Counted from the first letter of the stretch, positions 13,640 through 22,392 are shown. The stretch: 36,525 nt of DNA from Oscillospiraceae bacterium (GCA_900752435.1 CAADVD010000012.1:1-36525); one strand, 5' to 3'. Notes: generated by a model from the sequence alone, not told the origin. A program made the numbers and translations.

Positions 13640-15385
13640 ATGATAAAAGAACTCGCCAAGTGCATTCGGGAATACAAAAAAACCTCGATTGCCACCCCCC
13701 TGCTTGTAACCTTCGAGGTGATTATGGAATGTATCATTCCGTTTATCATCGCTCTGTTGGTCAATCAGATTAAAAACGGATGTGCATTCGGCACCATCGT
13801 AAAATACGGAATTGTCCTGATTATCATGGCCGGACTGTCCCTTTTATTTGGTATGCTGGCCGGAATGACCTGCTCCACCGCCTCCTGCGGGCTTGCCAAA
13901 AACCTCCGCAAGGATATGTTTTACAGCATCCAAAACTATTCCTTTGAAAACATCGATCACTTTCTCACCTCTTCCTTGGTGACGCGCATGACGACCGATG
14001 TAACCAATGTGCAGAACGCCTACATGATGATCATCCGAACCGCCATCCGTGCTCCCTTGATGCTGATTTTTGCCTTTGTCATGGCTTTTGTCATGGGCGG
14101 CAGAATGGCATGGATCTTTCTAATTGTGGTTCCACTTTTGGCCATTGGGCTTGCCCTCGTAATTTATAAAACCATGCCGCTGTTTCGGAAAGTATTTAAA
14201 AAGTACGACAATTTAAACAGCTCCATTCAGGAAAACGTCAAGGCCATGCGAGTCGTCAAATCCTTTGTAAGAGAAGATTACGAAGAGAAAAAATTTGATT
14301 TGGCCGCCGAAGACGTCTGTGCCGACTTCACCAAAGCGGAGCGGATTTTGGCACTCAACAACCCGCTCATGCAGTTCTGCATCTATGCGGTGATGGTATT
14401 TGTGCTGTCCTTTGGATCGTACACCATTATCACTTCCCAAGGAGTCAATCTGGATGTCGGCCAGTTTTCCGCGCTTCTCACCTACAGCTTTATGATGCTC
14501 AGCAGCCTGATGATGCTGTCCATGGTATTTGTGATGATTACCATGGCCGGAGAATCCGGAAAACGAATTGTGGAAGTCCTGACCGAAAAGAGCACCCTTT
14601 CTAACCCGGAAAAGCCCTTGTTTGAGATTGCAGACGGCTCCGTTTCCTTTGAACACGTAAGCTTCAAATATTCCGAAAAAGCGGAGCGGATGGCGCTTGC
14701 CAATATCGATTTGCAAATTCGATCCGGCGAAACCATCGGCGTCATCGGCGGTACCGGTTCTTCCAAATCCTCTTTGATTCAGCTCATTTCACGTCTTTAC
14801 GATGCGACAGAAGGCGTCGTCAAGGTTGGCGGAATCGATGTCCGAAACTACGATTTGGAAACCCTGCGCAATCAGGTGGCCGTCGTATTGCAGAAGAACA
14901 TTCTGTTTTCCGGCACCATCAAAGAAAACCTGCGCTGGGGAAATCCAAACGCTTCGGATGAAGAACTGGTGCAGGCCTGCAAGCTGGCACAGGCAGATGA
15001 ATTTATTTCCCAATTCCCCAACGGATATGACACCTACATTGAACAAGGCGGCGCCAATGTTTCCGGCGGACAAAAACAGCGGCTTTGCATTGCAAGGGCG
15101 CTGCTGAAAAAGCCAAAGATTCTGATTCTGGACGACTCCACCAGCGCGGTAGATACCAAAACAGACGCCAACATCCGTAAAGCGATGCGCGAATACATTC
15201 CGGAAACAACCAAAATCATCATCGCCCAGCGCACCGCTTCAGTGGAGGATGCGGACAGAATCATCGTCATGGACGGCGGCACCATTCACGCCATCGGCAC
15301 GCATGCACAGCTGTTAGCCAACAACAAAATCTATCAGGAAATTTATACATCCCAGAACAAAGCAGGTGAGCAAAATGAAAAATAG
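13640..15385 (+). CDS. ABC exporter subunit with degenerate ATPase site (heterodimer partner 1)
   Basis: A 581-residue half-transporter: six-helix membrane domain (about residues 15-310) followed by a nucleotide-binding domain (about 335-570). The Walker A motif is GGTGSSKSS near residue 370 and the signature is VSGGQKQR. The Walker B ends LILDDSTSAVD, so the catalytic Glu is replaced by Asp (residue 499), and the switch His is replaced by Gln (AQR, residue 530). These changes are the hallmark of the degenerate site of heterodimeric exporters such as BmrC/BmrD and TM287/288. The 11-base overlap with the next ABC gene shows it is made with its partner. The substrate is probably a lipophilic drug, peptide or lipid and cannot be read from sequence. 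Confidence 0.95.
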   Translation: MIKELAKCIREYKKTSIATPLLVTFEVIMECIIPFIIALLVNQIKNGCAFGTIVKYGIVLIIMAGLSLLFGMLAGMTCSTASCGLAKNLRKDMFYSIQNYSFENIDHFLTSSLVTRMTTDVTNVQNAYMMIIRTAIRAPLMLIFAFVMAFVMGGRMAWIFLIVVPLLAIGLALVIYKTMPLFRKVFKKYDNLNSSIQENVKAMRVVKSFVREDYEEKKFDLAAEDVCADFTKAERILALNNPLMQFCIYAVMVFVLSFGSYTIITSQGVNLDVGQFSALLTYSFMMLSSLMMLSMVFVMITMAGESGKRIVEVLTEKSTLSNPEKPLFEIADGSVSFEHVSFKYSEKAERMALANIDLQIRSGETIGVIGGTGSSKSSLIQLISRLYDATEGVVKVGGIDVRNYDLETLRNQVAVVLQKNILFSGTIKENLRWGNPNASDEELVQACKLAQADEFISQFPNGYDTYIEQGGANVSGGQKQRLCIARALLKKPKILILDDSTSAVDTKTDANIRKAMREYIPETTKIIIAQRTASVEDADRIIVMDGGTIHAIGTHAQLLANNKIYQEIYTSQNKAGEQNEK

Positions 15386-17267
15386 AGCAATCAAAAAAGG
15401 AACCACCAAACGGCTTCTAAAAACCATGCTGAGCTTTTATCCAGTTATGCTGCCTCTGACCGTAATCTGCATCATTTTCAGCGCCGTTATCAGTTCCATT
15501 CCTGCCATCTTCATGCAAAATATCATTGCGATTGTGGAACAAAGCTGGCAGAGCGGAGACTGGAACGCCGTCGGCGCAAAAATCCTTTCGATTGTTGGGA
15601 TTCTGGCCGTCTGCTATCTTCTTTCGCTGCTGGCCGGATTTACCTATAACCAGCTCATGGCGATTATAACACAGGGTACTTTGAAAAAAATGCGCGAAAA
15701 AATGTTCAGCGGCATGCAGAAGCTGCCCATCAAATATTTTGATACCCACAACCACGGCGACATCATGAGCCATTACACAAACGATGTGGATACCCTTCGG
15801 CAAATGATCTCGCAGAGTTTTCCGCAGCTATTGATTTCAGCAATCACATCCATTACCATCTTTGGCATCATGATCTATTACTGTGTGTGGCTTACGTTGG
15901 TTGTGCTTGCCGGCGTGGTTCTCATGCTTTTCATCACTAAAAAAGTAGGCGGAAGCTCCGCCAAATATTCGTTCCGTCAGCAAGCCGCCCTTGGACAAGT
16001 AGAAGGCTTTGCAGAAGAAATGATGAATGGTCAAAAGGTCATCAAAGTATTTTGTCATGAAGAGGCAAGCAAAAGAGACTTTGACCGCTTAAACGACGCC
16101 CTGTTTCAGGAATCCGAACGCGCCAACAAATACGCCAATATCCTCGGTCCCATCCTCAATAACCTTGGCAATGTTCTCTATGTCATCGTTGCCATTGTCG
16201 GAGGACTTCTGTTGATTTCCGGCGTACCCAATCTGAGCATCTCCGGTCTGGCCATCAGCATCAGTATTGTGGTGCCGTTTTTGAACATGACCAAACAGTT
16301 TGCCGGAAATATCGGTCAGGTTTCCAACCAAGTCAACGCCGTGGTTATGGGGCTTGCCGGTACAGCCCGCATCTTTGCTTTGCTGGACGAACAGCCCGAA
16401 ACGGACGAAGGCTATGTCACTCTTGTCAACGTCAAAGAAGAAAACGGCGTCCTGACGGAATGCGAGGAGCGCACCAATCTATGGGCATGGAAGCACCCGC
16501 ATCAAGCCGATGGGCGTGTCACCTATACCAAGCTGACGGGTGATGTACGCCTGTCCGATGTAGATTTTGAATATGAAGCAGGAAAGCCGGTTCTGCGCCA
16601 TGTAACGCTCTATGCAAAACCGGGACAAAAAATTGCCTTTGTCGGCGCCACCGGTGCCGGAAAGACCACCATCACGAATCTGCTCAATCGTTTTTACGAC
16701 ATTGCCGACGGAAAAATTCGCTATGACGGCATCAACATCAATAAAATCAAAAAAAGCGATTTGCGCCACTCGCTCGGCATTGTATTGCAGGACACCAATC
16801 TGTTTACCGGCACGGTTATGGAGAACATTCGGTATGGAAAGCTGGATGCCACGGACGAAGAATGCATAGCGGCCGCCAAGCTCGTCGGTGCGGATGATTT
16901 TATCACCAGACTGCCGGACGGATACCACACGAGGATTTCCGGAAACGGCTCCAATCTTTCGCAGGGACAGCGTCAGCTTCTTTCAATTGCACGCGCCGCC
17001 GTTGCCGACCCGCCTGTCATGATTCTGGACGAAGCGACTTCTTCGATTGACACCAGAACGGAATCCATTGTCCAACGCGGCATGGATGCTCTGATGGAAG
17101 GCAGAACGGTGTTTGTCATCGCCCACCGGCTTTCGACCGTTAAAAATTCCGATGTGATTCTTGTTTTGGATCACGGACAAATCATGGAACGCGGAAATCA
17201 CGAGGATTTGATTGCGCAAAAAGGTCAGTACTATCAGTTGTATACCGGTGCATTTGAATTGGAGTAA
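15375..17267 (+). CDS. ABC exporter subunit with canonical ATPase site (heterodimer partner 2)
   Basis: A 630-residue half-transporter with six membrane helices and a C-terminal nucleotide-binding domain. Walker A is GATGAGKTT (about residue 424), the signature is LSQGQRQLL, Walker B ends MILDEATSSID with the catalytic Glu at residue 553, and the switch His is in IAHRLSTV (residue 584). All consensus catalytic residues are present, complementing the degenerate partner. An insertion of about 50 residues (about 355-400, ending near the WAWKHP segment) between the membrane and nucleotide domains explains the extra length and is common in this Firmicute subgroup. I chose the ATG at 15375, which has AGGTGAG upstream, rather than a GTG at 15366. 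It overlaps the previous stop codon by 11 bases. No clear terminator follows. Confidence 0.95.
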   Translation: MKNRAIKKGTTKRLLKTMLSFYPVMLPLTVICIIFSAVISSIPAIFMQNIIAIVEQSWQSGDWNAVGAKILSIVGILAVCYLLSLLAGFTYNQLMAIITQGTLKKMREKMFSGMQKLPIKYFDTHNHGDIMSHYTNDVDTLRQMISQSFPQLLISAITSITIFGIMIYYCVWLTLVVLAGVVLMLFITKKVGGSSAKYSFRQQAALGQVEGFAEEMMNGQKVIKVFCHEEASKRDFDRLNDALFQESERANKYANILGPILNNLGNVLYVIVAIVGGLLLISGVPNLSISGLAISISIVVPFLNMTKQFAGNIGQVSNQVNAVVMGLAGTARIFALLDEQPETDEGYVTLVNVKEENGVLTECEERTNLWAWKHPHQADGRVTYTKLTGDVRLSDVDFEYEAGKPVLRHVTLYAKPGQKIAFVGATGAGKTTITNLLNRFYDIADGKIRYDGININKIKKSDLRHSLGIVLQDTNLFTGTVMENIRYGKLDATDEECIAAAKLVGADDFITRLPDGYHTRISGNGSNLSQGQRQLLSIARAAVADPPVMILDEATSSIDTRTESIVQRGMDALMEGRTVFVIAHRLSTVKNSDVILVLDHGQIMERGNHEDLIAQKGQYYQLYTGAFELE

Positions 17268-17300
17268 GCATACCAAAATGGCACTCTTCCCTTCTTGACG

Positions 17301-17313
17301 TTCATGCTATAAT
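17301..17313 (+). promoter_or_regulatory. Extended -10 promoter of the PHP-aroB pair
   Basis: TTCATGCTATAAT contains TGCTATAAT, an extended -10 with a perfect TATAAT at 17308-17313, about 35 bases before the ATG. The -35 region is weak. The same context occurs before rlmA. Confidence 0.6.
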
Positions 17314-17347
17314 AAAACCAGAATATGCAAGCAAAGGAGAAATCGCA

Positions 17348-18010
17348 ATGTCCTACAAATACGAGCTTCACTGCCATTCCAGCGAAGTCAGCCGTTGCAG
17401 TCACATCGACGGCAAAACGCTTGCCGAAGAGTACATCAAAGCCGGCTATGACGGCGTCGTGCTGACCAACCACATGAGCCGATTTACCTACATGGACTTG
17501 CCGGATATGCCTTGGAACCAGATGGTTGACTTCTACTTAGACGGCTACCATCTGGTGAAAGAAGCCGCCGGCGACCGCCTGACGGTACTATTGGGGATGG
17601 AAATCTGCTTCCACGAAAACTTCAGCGATTTTCTCGTCTACGGACTGGACGAAGCCTTTTTATACGAACACGGCAATCTGATGGAACTGGGCATTCAGCG
17701 CTTCAGCAAGCTGGCGCATGAGCACGGTCTGCTGGTATTCCAAGCGCACCCATTCCGCAACCGCATGACCATCGCCGACCCCAATCTGCTCGACGGCGTT
17801 GAAGTCCACAACGGCAATCCGCGCCACGATTCACGCAACGATATCGCGCGTCTTTGGGCGGAAAAATTTCACCTGTTGATGTCCAGCGGCTCGGACTACC
17901 ACGAATACGGAGACATCGACCGCGGCGGCATTTTAACCGAACGTCCAATCCGCACCAACGCAGATTTAGTACAGGCATTACAAGGTGAACACACCTTGAT
18001 CGAACGATAA
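17348..18010 (+). CDS. PHP-domain phosphoesterase-like protein
   Basis: The 220-residue protein shows the metal-binding motifs of the PHP fold: HCHSS near residue 8, VVLTNHMS near 40, the Glu of GMEICF near 82, FQAHPFR near 138 and SGSDYHEYGD near 180. Stand-alone PHP proteins of this size include histidinol-phosphate phosphatases and nucleotide or RNA-processing phosphoesterases. HisK-like function is possible, but there are no other histidine genes nearby, so the substrate is unresolved. AAAGGAGAAATC lies before the ATG. aroB follows 21 bases later on the same strand, suggesting an operon. The promoter region holds an extended -10. Confidence 0.88.
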   Translation: MSYKYELHCHSSEVSRCSHIDGKTLAEEYIKAGYDGVVLTNHMSRFTYMDLPDMPWNQMVDFYLDGYHLVKEAAGDRLTVLLGMEICFHENFSDFLVYGLDEAFLYEHGNLMELGIQRFSKLAHEHGLLVFQAHPFRNRMTIADPNLLDGVEVHNGNPRHDSRNDIARLWAEKFHLLMSSGSDYHEYGDIDRGGILTERPIRTNADLVQALQGEHTLIER

Positions 18011-18031
18011 TCAGTGGAAAGGAAACGCTGT

Positions 18032-19144
18032 ATGAGTGTATTTCATGTGGATTTAAAAAAAGTAGTAGATGACAGCTACGCAATTGAAACCGGGTTTCAG
18101 CTCGAACACCAATTGATTCAAGACTTACAGAATGGATTGGTCAAAGGCATTCAAAAATTCGCCGTTGTCACCGACAGCACGGTCAAAGAATTGTATGCCG
18201 ACCAAATCCTTGCGCTTCTGCGGTCAGCCGGATACACCGCCGATTTATTTGTATTTGAAGCCGGAGAACAGAACAAAACGCGCAAAACCAAAGAACAAAT
18301 CGAAGACGCCATGCTGGAAAAGGGCTACCGCCGCGACTGCTGTATCATCGCTGTCGGCGGAGGCGTGGTCACGGATTTGGCTGGATTTGTGGCCGGTACA
18401 TTCGGCAGAGGCGTGCCGTTTATCAATTACGCCACCACCTTACTGGCCGCCGCCGATGCTTCCGTAGGCGGAAAAACCGCTGTGGATACGCCGCTGGCCA
18501 CCAATCTCATCGGACTGTTCAACCAGCCCAAAAAGGTGTATCTGGATATTGCCGCATGGAGAACCTTGCCGAAGCGCCAGCTGTCCAGCGGCATGGCCGA
18601 AACCATCAAACATGCCTGCATGGCCAATCGGGAATTTTTCGATTATTTGAACCAGCACATGCAGGACGTTTGGGCATTTGAACCAGAGGTATGCGAACAC
18701 ATTGCGCAGGAAAACTGCAAAATCAAATACGAAGTCGTCATGAAAGACGAACGGGAAAGCGGACTGCGCGAAATCTTAAACTTAGGGCATACCGTAGGAC
18801 GTGCCATTGAAACGGTCAGCAACTACAGCCTGCTTCATGGGGAAGCGCTTTCGATTGGATTGGTTGCGGAGGTCCATCTGGCTCATCAATTGGGCTATAT
18901 GACAACGCCGGAATGCGATGCGGTTGTGGCATTGCTCCAAAAAGCCAATCTGCCAACCGCCATTCCGGACTACATCGACCGAGAAGCCTTGGTGAAAAAG
19001 CTGTATACGGACAAAAAAGTAAAAAACGGGAAACTGCGGTTTGTCCTTCAAAATGGAATCGGCAATGTCGTGGAATTTGAAAACGGCGTTTTTGCCACGC
19101 CAATCGAAGAGGACGTTGCCCGAAGCATCATCATGAATCTATAA
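18032..19144 (+). CDS. aroB: 3-dehydroquinate synthase
   Basis: The 370-residue protein has the NAD-binding GGGVVTDLAGFVAG (about residues 110-124), the PTTLLAAADASVGGKTAV-like active-site block (about 138-152), GMAETIKHA with the zinc-ligand Glu, LNLGHTVGRAIE with the zinc-ligand His at residue 253, and LLHGEALSIG with the third ligand. It converts DAHP to 3-dehydroquinate, the second step of the shikimate pathway. One residue departs from the usual GHTxGHAxE motif: the second His (residue 257) is Arg. ATG at 18032 was chosen because AAAGGAAA lies about 9 bases upstream; a GTG 18 bases earlier overlaps that site. No other shikimate gene is in the window. Confidence 0.93.
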   Translation: MSVFHVDLKKVVDDSYAIETGFQLEHQLIQDLQNGLVKGIQKFAVVTDSTVKELYADQILALLRSAGYTADLFVFEAGEQNKTRKTKEQIEDAMLEKGYRRDCCIIAVGGGVVTDLAGFVAGTFGRGVPFINYATTLLAAADASVGGKTAVDTPLATNLIGLFNQPKKVYLDIAAWRTLPKRQLSSGMAETIKHACMANREFFDYLNQHMQDVWAFEPEVCEHIAQENCKIKYEVVMKDERESGLREILNLGHTVGRAIETVSNYSLLHGEALSIGLVAEVHLAHQLGYMTTPECDAVVALLQKANLPTAIPDYIDREALVKKLYTDKKVKNGKLRFVLQNGIGNVVEFENGVFATPIEEDVARSIIMNL

Positions 19145-19186
19145 GCGCAAATTCATTTTCAATTCCGGTCTACTGCAAGCATTCAA

Positions 19187-19220
19187 GGGCGCTCCCCCAA
19201 TCAAGCGGTGGGAAACGCCC
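19187..19220 (+). terminator. Possible weak terminator or leader hairpin after aroB
   Basis: GGGCG / CGCCC (19187-19191 with 19216-19220) with an inner TCCC / GGGA pairing, followed by ATAACCCTTTTCC. The T tract is poor. It may end aroB transcription or lie in the leader of the epimerase gene. Confidence 0.35.
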
Positions 19221-19252
19221 ATAACCCTTTTCCAAACCCCAAGGAGGTTTTC

Positions 19253-20215
19253 ATGAGCAAACAGGTTTTAGTCATGGGAGGAAGCTATTTCATCGGCAAG
19301 CGTGTCGTTGAAGCACTGCTGGCACAGGACTACGCCGTCTTTACCCTCAACCGCGGCACACGTCCAACAGCCGATGCACGCATTACCAATCTCGTCTGCG
19401 ACCGCAACGACGCCGAGCAAATGCGCACGGCGCTGAACGGATACACCTTTGATTTTGTGGTGGACATTTCCGGCTTGAGCGCACAGCAGGCAAACATCCT
19501 CTGTGATGCACTCCACATGGACAAGCTCCAGCGCATGGTCTTTCTCAGCTCCAGCTCCGTGTACGACGTGGAGCATTTGAGCATTCCCTACAAGGAAAGC
19601 GACCCGCTTTCCGAAAATCGATATTGGACCGATTACGGCGCCAACAAAATCGAAGCCGAACAAGCCTACATCAACCGCTTTGCCGAGACCGCCTGCAAGG
19701 TTATCTGCCTGCGTCCGCCCTATGTCTACGGACCGGACAACTACGCTCAGCGCGAATCCTTTGTCTTTGAGCACCTGACCAACGGAAAGCCCCTCCTGAT
19801 TCCCCATGCGGACACAAAACTGCAATTCATTGCCGCAAGCGACTTGGCGGCCATTGTAACAACCATGCTGACCGCACCATTGGAAGCCGTATCCATCTTT
19901 AACGTGGGCAACCGCCAAGCAGTCACCATACAGGAATGGATCGAATGCTGTGCAAAAGCCTGCGGTTTTCCGGCCACGATGATCGAATACGACTGCGAAG
20001 CGCACGGCCGAACCGCACGCGACTTCTTCCCGTTTTACGATTACGACAATGTGCTGGACGTGCAGAAAATCCAATCCGTTTATGCCGAAGAAACAGACTT
20101 CATCGAAGGCCTTCGCAGTGCCTACACATGGTATTGCGAGCACAAGCAGGAAATTGTTTGGAAAGAGCACGTTGAGCAAAACGAGCACATCATTTTGCAG
20201 GAATTGAACCAATAA
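19253..20215 (+). CDS. NAD-dependent epimerase/dehydratase (extended SDR)
   Basis: The 320-residue protein starts MSKQVLVMGGSYFIGKRV, a Gly-rich Rossmann motif for NAD(P) (GGSYFIG in place of GATGFIG). It has an FLSSSSVYD segment near residue 105 and a YGANK catalytic motif (Tyr and Lys of YxxxK) near 128-132, then LRPPYVYGPDN near 160. These are the features of extended short-chain dehydrogenases that act on nucleotide-sugars or related substrates; the CSP41-like or isoflavone-reductase-like subgroup is possible. CAAGGAGGTTTTC before the ATG fixes the start. It follows aroB by 108 bases, holding only a weak hairpin, and ends at a very strong terminator. The substrate is unknown. Confidence 0.88.
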   Translation: MSKQVLVMGGSYFIGKRVVEALLAQDYAVFTLNRGTRPTADARITNLVCDRNDAEQMRTALNGYTFDFVVDISGLSAQQANILCDALHMDKLQRMVFLSSSSVYDVEHLSIPYKESDPLSENRYWTDYGANKIEAEQAYINRFAETACKVICLRPPYVYGPDNYAQRESFVFEHLTNGKPLLIPHADTKLQFIAASDLAAIVTTMLTAPLEAVSIFNVGNRQAVTIQEWIECCAKACGFPATMIEYDCEAHGRTARDFFPFYDYDNVLDVQKIQSVYAEETDFIEGLRSAYTWYCEHKQEIVWKEHVEQNEHIILQELNQ

Positions 20216-20262
20216 CAAACAGGACGGAGAGTCACTTAAAATGACTCTCCGTCCTGTTTGTT
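20214..20262. terminator. Bidirectional terminator between epimerase and DUF4241 genes
   Basis: A perfect 21-bp stem (20214-20234 with 20242-20262; centre GAGAGTCA / TGACTCTC) with a 7-base loop separates two convergent genes. The plus-strand gene stops at its left edge and the stop of the minus-strand gene lies at its right edge. Confidence 0.93.
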
Positions 20263-20935
20263 ATTCTAATTCGGCGGGCGAAATAAACTGTGTGACCAAA
20301 CAGCACACATTGCCATTCCGGTCATAGCCCCAATAGCTCGGATACACGCCGCCGCCAAAACCGCTGTTAAACAGCAGAATATTTCCCTCCTGCCCCGGCG
20401 CCGTCCAGTTGAGCCAGTCTCCGGATGCACCTTGATGCTTCGGATTTTTCTCATAGCTCTGCGCAAACAGCGCGGCAAAATAATCGTCATAGAGATTCCG
20501 ACTGGGATTCTCTTTCTTCCACTGCTTACAGAAACGGGCATAAGCCTGCTGTGTTTTGGCGTCACAAAAGCTTGCCAAACCGGTTTCCACCGGATACCCG
20601 TAAATTTCATCCTCACCCAGCGAACGCGGGTCCTCATTCGGCTTCAACGCCAACTGAAAACGAACCGCCTCCGCTTTGGTAAACATAAGCTTAGCGGCCA
20701 AATACAAAAATCCGCCGTCCCCATCCTCGCATACAGCCAGCACAGCCGGATACTTACCGCTTTTCACACGCTTCGCAAACGGCGCCGTTCCCCCGTAAGG
20801 CAAACTATACAGCGGATCCGCAACAATGAGCTGACCCGACGGAAGCGAAACATCCCCGAGAAACAACAGCTCATAATCACCGCTGTCAAAATAATCGTTG
20901 AGATCCAGTTCGGGATCCAATTTTTTATTGTACAT
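20261..20935 (-). CDS. DUF4241 family protein
   Basis: The 224-residue protein fits DUF4241. It has SLPSGQLIVADPLYSLP near the start (residues about 30-47), then KYPAVLAVCEDG, a central acidic stretch EDEIYGYPVETGLASFCD and a C-terminal FNSGFGGGVYPSYWGYDRNGNVCCLVTQF. There is no signal peptide or membrane segment, so it is cytoplasmic. DUF4241 proteins often resemble immunity-type proteins of polymorphic toxin systems, but no toxin is visible here. An ATG at 20935 or the overlapping GTG at 20938 is possible; both have GAGGG nearby. It lies 22 bases after a secreted/membrane protein on the same strand and is probably co-transcribed with it. Function unknown. Confidence 0.8.
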   Translation of the reverse strand: MYNKKLDPELDLNDYFDSGDYELLFLGDVSLPSGQLIVADPLYSLPYGGTAPFAKRVKSGKYPAVLAVCEDGDGGFLYLAAKLMFTKAEAVRFQLALKPNEDPRSLGEDEIYGYPVETGLASFCDAKTQQAYARFCKQWKKENPSRNLYDDYFAALFAQSYEKNPKHQGASGDWLNWTAPGQEGNILLFNSGFGGGVYPSYWGYDRNGNVCCLVTQFISPAELE

Positions 20936-20957
20936 CACTTGATACCCTCACTTGCAG

Positions 20958-21848
20958 TCAAAGTGCCTGAAACCATGTGGCATGCAGGAACAAAAAGCCG
21001 CACACGGCGCTGACTGCATTCGCTGTCAAAGCATACGCCACGCGGCGCTTGGGACTGTGCCCGTTCAGGAATTTCCGATAAAGGAGCGCTTCGGCAAGGA
21101 AAATCAGCGCTTCCATCGGAATGAAACTCAAATACCCATTGATCAAGCCATGCTGTTTGAGCATCACGCCAGTCACCGCCGTCAGCAAAATCTGCGTTCC
21201 CACATTCACCAGCAAAAACGGCTTCCAGTTCTCCTTCAAGCGAAAACCGAACAACAGCAGCACCACGCCCTCCAGCACCAACGTCATGGTGCAGGTCACG
21301 CCAAATTGCTTCAGATAGGAAAGGAAAATAGGCGGTTTTTCAATCTGCGGTTCTTCCGGCGGCGCTACATCATCTGGTTGTGCATCAATCTGCGATTCCC
21401 CTGACTGCGCATAATGATACGTCACGATTTCCTGATACGCATCCTTTGTCGCTTCTTCCGAAACGGTCACCGCACCGCTTTCGGTTACCACAATGATTTT
21501 ATAGGTTTCGGGCACACCAAAATAACCGAACCGGAACGTATCGTCGTCGCTCCGAATATCGCCCCACATCGGCGCTCCCGTACCGTCGAGCATCCCCGCG
21601 TGCCAGCCCTCCGGCGTATTGGCGCGAATCAGCTCCAGCATCGCTTCGTCGTAATCGTCGGCGGACAAATTGGAGCTTTCCGGACTCTCCCCCGGTATCA
21701 GCAAATCAAGATAGTAAAGCTCATCGGGCGCATTTTCTACCTCAATCGTCAGCGAGGGCTTCGGCCCCGTGTCGGCCAGCACCGTAACCGGAAAACAAAG
21801 GGCAAACGCAAAGGTCAAAATCATAAGAATGAAAGAACAGCGCTTCAT
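20958..21848 (-). CDS. Putative exported protein with C-terminal membrane helices
   Basis: The 296-residue protein has a signal peptide (hydrophobic core FILMILTFAFALCFPVTVLA, cleavage near residue 25). An acidic extracellular domain of about 150 residues begins DTGPKPSLTIEVENAPDELYYLDLL, and about four membrane helices follow in residues 180-296. A proline/glutamate-rich linker (QPDDVAPPEEPQIEKPPI) separates the domains. I recognise no family and no catalytic motif. It may sense something at the cell surface or anchor an extracellular binding domain. GGGGAG precedes the ATG, and a clear promoter lies upstream. The DUF4241 gene follows 22 bases downstream, so the two may be functionally linked. 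Confidence 0.8.
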   Translation of the reverse strand: MKRCSFILMILTFAFALCFPVTVLADTGPKPSLTIEVENAPDELYYLDLLIPGESPESSNLSADDYDEAMLELIRANTPEGWHAGMLDGTGAPMWGDIRSDDDTFRFGYFGVPETYKIIVVTESGAVTVSEEATKDAYQEIVTYHYAQSGESQIDAQPDDVAPPEEPQIEKPPIFLSYLKQFGVTCTMTLVLEGVVLLLFGFRLKENWKPFLLVNVGTQILLTAVTGVMLKQHGLINGYLSFIPMEALIFLAEALLYRKFLNGHSPKRRVAYALTANAVSAVCGFLFLHATWFQAL

Positions 21849-21871
21849 ACAGACTCCCCTTTTCTATCGTT

Positions 21872-21901
21872 ATTATACCATGGAAGCCGCGGCATTGTCT
21901 A
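21872..21901 (-). promoter_or_regulatory. Promoter of the exported protein/DUF4241 operon
   Basis: On the minus strand TAGACA (21896-21901), an 18-base gap and a perfect TATAAT (21872-21877), 24 bases upstream of the ATG. Confidence 0.65.
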
Positions 21902-21912
21902 TGAAAAATGTG

Positions 21913-22185
21913 TTACAGAACACCAATTGTACGGAGCAATTGCGTACACTGACAAAAGGCAAAATGGTATAAATACAGCATTTCCTGCGCATTGCACCGA
22001 TTGACTCCTTCCATCCATTCCTCCATCAGTCTGCATTGTTCCTCGTTCAAGTGATTTTGCAGATTTTGTTCTTTTTTCTGAAGCTGTTCATCCAGCAAAC
22101 GATATTGTTCGGTTTTTCGGTATTCACGCGCCGCATTTTCAGATAACTGCTCCAAATACATTTCAAATAATTGATGATCGGTCAT
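21913..22185 (-). CDS. Small helical protein of unknown function
   Basis: The 90-residue protein is charged and almost entirely predicted helical, with a Gln/Glu/Lys-rich middle (QLQKKEQNLQNHLNEEQ) that could form a coiled coil. It ends in the hydrophobic segment MLYLYHFAFCQCTQLLRTIGVL. Size and layout recall small clostridial proteins of the DUF6809 type, such as the one at 31243, but the similarity is weak by eye. The ATG at 22185 was chosen because GGAGGG lies 8 bases upstream, which supports a real gene. A TGTTATAGT extended -10 (22206-22214) lies just upstream. Function unknown. Confidence 0.7.
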   Translation of the reverse strand: MTDHQLFEMYLEQLSENAAREYRKTEQYRLLDEQLQKKEQNLQNHLNEEQCRLMEEWMEGVNRCNAQEMLYLYHFAFCQCTQLLRTIGVL

Positions 22186-22205
22186 AAAGAATCCCTCCAA
22201 AGATT

Positions 22206-22214
22206 ACTATAACA
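22206..22214 (-). promoter_or_regulatory. Candidate extended -10 promoter of the small helical protein
   Basis: TGTTATAGT on the minus strand, an extended -10 with TATAGT at 22206-22211, about 20 bases before the start codon. No good -35 is visible. Confidence 0.4.
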
Positions 22215-22286
22215 CAAATTTAAGAAAATGGAAGATTTTATAGGTAATACCGATATATTTTTATTCAACATCAAAAATTAGACCTC

Positions 22287-22310
22287 GTAGGGGCGCGCAT
22301 TGCGCGTCCG
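22287..22310 (+). repeat. GTAGGGGCGCGC dispersed repeat, copy 1
   Basis: A 24-base palindromic unit starting GTAGGGGCGCGCATTG. Its inverse copy lies at 22393-22416 and two more at 31823-31846 and 31898-31921. Confidence 0.9.
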
Positions 22311-22334
22311 CCTGCTAATAGGCCGATCCTTTTT

Positions 22335-22361
22335 GTAGGGGTTGATGCCCACATCAACCCG
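22335..22361 (+). repeat. GTAGGGGTTGATGCCC repeat with terminator-like hairpin
   Basis: GGGTTGATG-CCCA-CATCAACCC is a perfect 9-bp stem followed by GTTTTTCT, like an intrinsic terminator on the plus strand. It lies inside the inverted pair of GTAGGGGCGCGC units. A degenerate copy is at 11592. Confidence 0.8.
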
Positions 22362-22392
22362 TTTTTCTGCGCACAAAAGAAACCTCGCAAAC

